A DNA stretch of 64,000 nt from Candidatus Rifleibacteriota bacterium (GTDB lineage: Bacteria; Muiribacteriota; Ozemobacteria; Ozemobacterales; Ozemobacteraceae). Made by a program: the position numbers and the translations under genes. The notes under the pieces are model-generated. The model ran no database searches. It saw only the letters and a program-made list of their open reading frames with translations, and was not told the DNA's origin. Shown piece by piece: positions 63,032-64,000 of this stretch (position 1 is its first letter; each line of letters opens with the position of its first letter). The stretch spans positions 1 to 64,000 of the forward strand of contig JADFZL010000009.1 of assembly GCA_015232575.1 (NCBI GenBank). The letters are read 5' to 3'.

Positions 63032-64000
63032 CTATTGTATCATAAGTCGGTAAAGAAGACCTTTATCTATTTCTGGAATGGTTGCCTTTGCTTTATTCTT
63101 CAGTTGCAGATTTCTTCCAGAAATTTTGATAGAACCTTCTTTTCTGCAGATTTTGCCATCTGACTCCTCCAGGAGAATAAAATTCGAATCTGGAATTGTA
63201 TCCCAGTGAGCAAGCCATGTTGTCTCAGGAACCTTCCAGAAGAATTCGCCTTTATCGAATACAACCGTATCTGCCCAGTCTTTTTCGACGAGATTCAATT
63301 TGGGAGTTTTTTTCCAGTTTCGTGGAAACTTAAGCAACTGACAGAGAACAATAGGATCAGCCCATGAATTTGTTAATATGTATTTTGTCTGAGGAAGGCG
63401 ATCTTTTATAACGAAAATCACAGTGCCATCAGAGATATCGCTACATGTTTCAAGAATTTCTGACCAGAATTTTTTCTGATTCTGCCAGCTTCTAATGTAA
63501 TCCTTCTGAATAATGAAATGGTATCCTCCAAGCATTGAAAAGAATGCTGCGAGGAATACGGAAAAAAGTCTGGTATTTTTTCGATTGTTTTTAACCATTT
63601 CAACAAGAAGTGCAATAAAAAATGATACTGAAAATGTTGCAGCAAGATGCACTGAAGTTCCACGTCCGCTCAGTTCTGATGGTGGAAAATGTGTAAAAGA
63701 AAATAAATATGAAGATACAAGAAGCAAAACAGAAGCTGGTAAGAGTGAGCCACTTCTATTTTCCAGAGATTTCTCACATTTGTCAGGAAGTTGAATTCTA
63801 ATAAAAATCGGGAGAAAAACACAGAAAAGAATAAAACAAATTAGCAAGGTGTCTTTCTGAAAACTGAAAGCAACATGATAAATCGCCAGAAAAAATGAAA
63901 ACAGGCTGGAAAGCGGCCCGATTATGCTTCCAAAAAATATTTTATTTACCATCTGAAAAGGATTCCCCGAACCTTCCAGACGAGAATCTCCCGTAAATTC
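63032..64000 (-). CDS. Membrane protein, partial (5' end outside the window)
   Basis: The frame is open to the right edge (NPFQMVNKIFFG continues upstream without a stop), so the ATG at 63952 is probably internal. At least 322 residues are in view. Four or five hydrophobic segments fill the first 150 residues (FSFFLAIYHVAFSF, LLICFILFCVFLPIFI, LPASVLLLVSSYLFSF). A soluble C-terminal domain of about 160 residues follows (GTVIFVIKDRLPQTKYIL, VVFDKGEFFWKVP). The layout recalls membrane glycosyltransferases or related surface-glycan proteins with a C-terminal outer domain. No family is assigned. Confidence 0.65.
   Translation of the reverse strand, partial: EFTGDSRLEGSGNPFQMVNKIFFGSIIGPLSSLFSFFLAIYHVAFSFQKDTLLICFILFCVFLPIFIRIQLPDKCEKSLENRSGSLLPASVLLLVSSYLFSFTHFPPSELSGRGTSVHLAATFSVSFFIALLVEMVKNNRKNTRLFSVFLAAFFSMLGGYHFIIQKDYIRSWQNQKKFWSEILETCSDISDGTVIFVIKDRLPQTKYILTNSWADPIVLCQLLKFPRNWKKTPKLNLVEKDWADTVVFDKGEFFWKVPETTWLAHWDTIPDSNFILLEESDGKICRKEGSIKISGRNLQLKNKAKATIPEIDKGLLYRLMIQ

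Overview
ORGANISM. The window is bacterial, with a mostly AT-rich background, strong AGGAG-type ribosome binding sites, lipoprotein and Sec signal peptides, and flagellar filament genes (fliD, fliS). The cell is motile and probably diderm. Core genes (thrS, tyrS, valS, def, fmt) are divergent enough that I cannot name a phylum from sequence alone; a deep-branching candidate phylum such as Riflebacteria is a low-confidence guess. The mix of old housekeeping operons, decayed insertion sequences and visibly more GC-rich islands points to a genome with active gene flux.

LAYOUT. 1-205 is the end of an IS66-type element. 868-2619 is a membrane chemoreceptor with a Cys-rich tail. 2957-7271 is a graveyard of broken genes: a MATE transporter fragment, two or more IS91-type transposase and tyrosine-recombinase remnants, and an M3 oligopeptidase with an internal deletion. 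One apparently intact secreted-protein gene sits among them. 7416-9866 is a GC-rich gingipain-type (C25) secreted peptidase. 10041-16805 holds two cargo blocks that share the same kinds of flanking repeats: block 1 has a HEPN-like pseudogene, a glycosidase-like protein, a secreted esterase, a small membrane protein and a TolB-like propeller; block 2 has a single RidA-like gene. 17160-17978 is a membrane protein read from a near-consensus promoter, apparently without a leader. 19093-20777 holds an exported aldo/keto reductase and a small secreted coiled-coil protein.

20884-29748 is a minus-strand operon: a coiled-coil/zinc-ribbon/TPR protein, valS, tyrS, thrS and two small genes. 30033-38632 is plus-strand: a Pro/Thr-rich secreted protein, comF (frameshifted), def-fmt, a GH114-like protein, a CoA-dehydratase-type activase, hutH and hutU. 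39029-49200 is a tandem array of three large lipoproteins, each with collagen-like Gly-X-Thr tracts and a seven-repeat propeller-like C-terminus. ftcD (50328) continues histidine degradation on the far side of that array. 52905-57489 is a flagellar filament cluster on the minus strand (fliD, an unknown gene, fliS, and an unlisted 58-residue gene that may be YjfB-like), next to a GT2 glycosyltransferase.

THE MOST UNUSUAL SYSTEM is at 59422-62487. It is a tight minus-strand operon of a twin-arginine-type exported small protein, a radical SAM/SPASM enzyme, a 395-residue protein of unknown family, and a 107-residue peptide with 12 cysteines behind a Cys-free leader. It looks like an undescribed ribosomally made, post-translationally modified peptide pathway. 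It has its own promoter and lies between two same-orientation remnants of an IS1182-like transposase gene.
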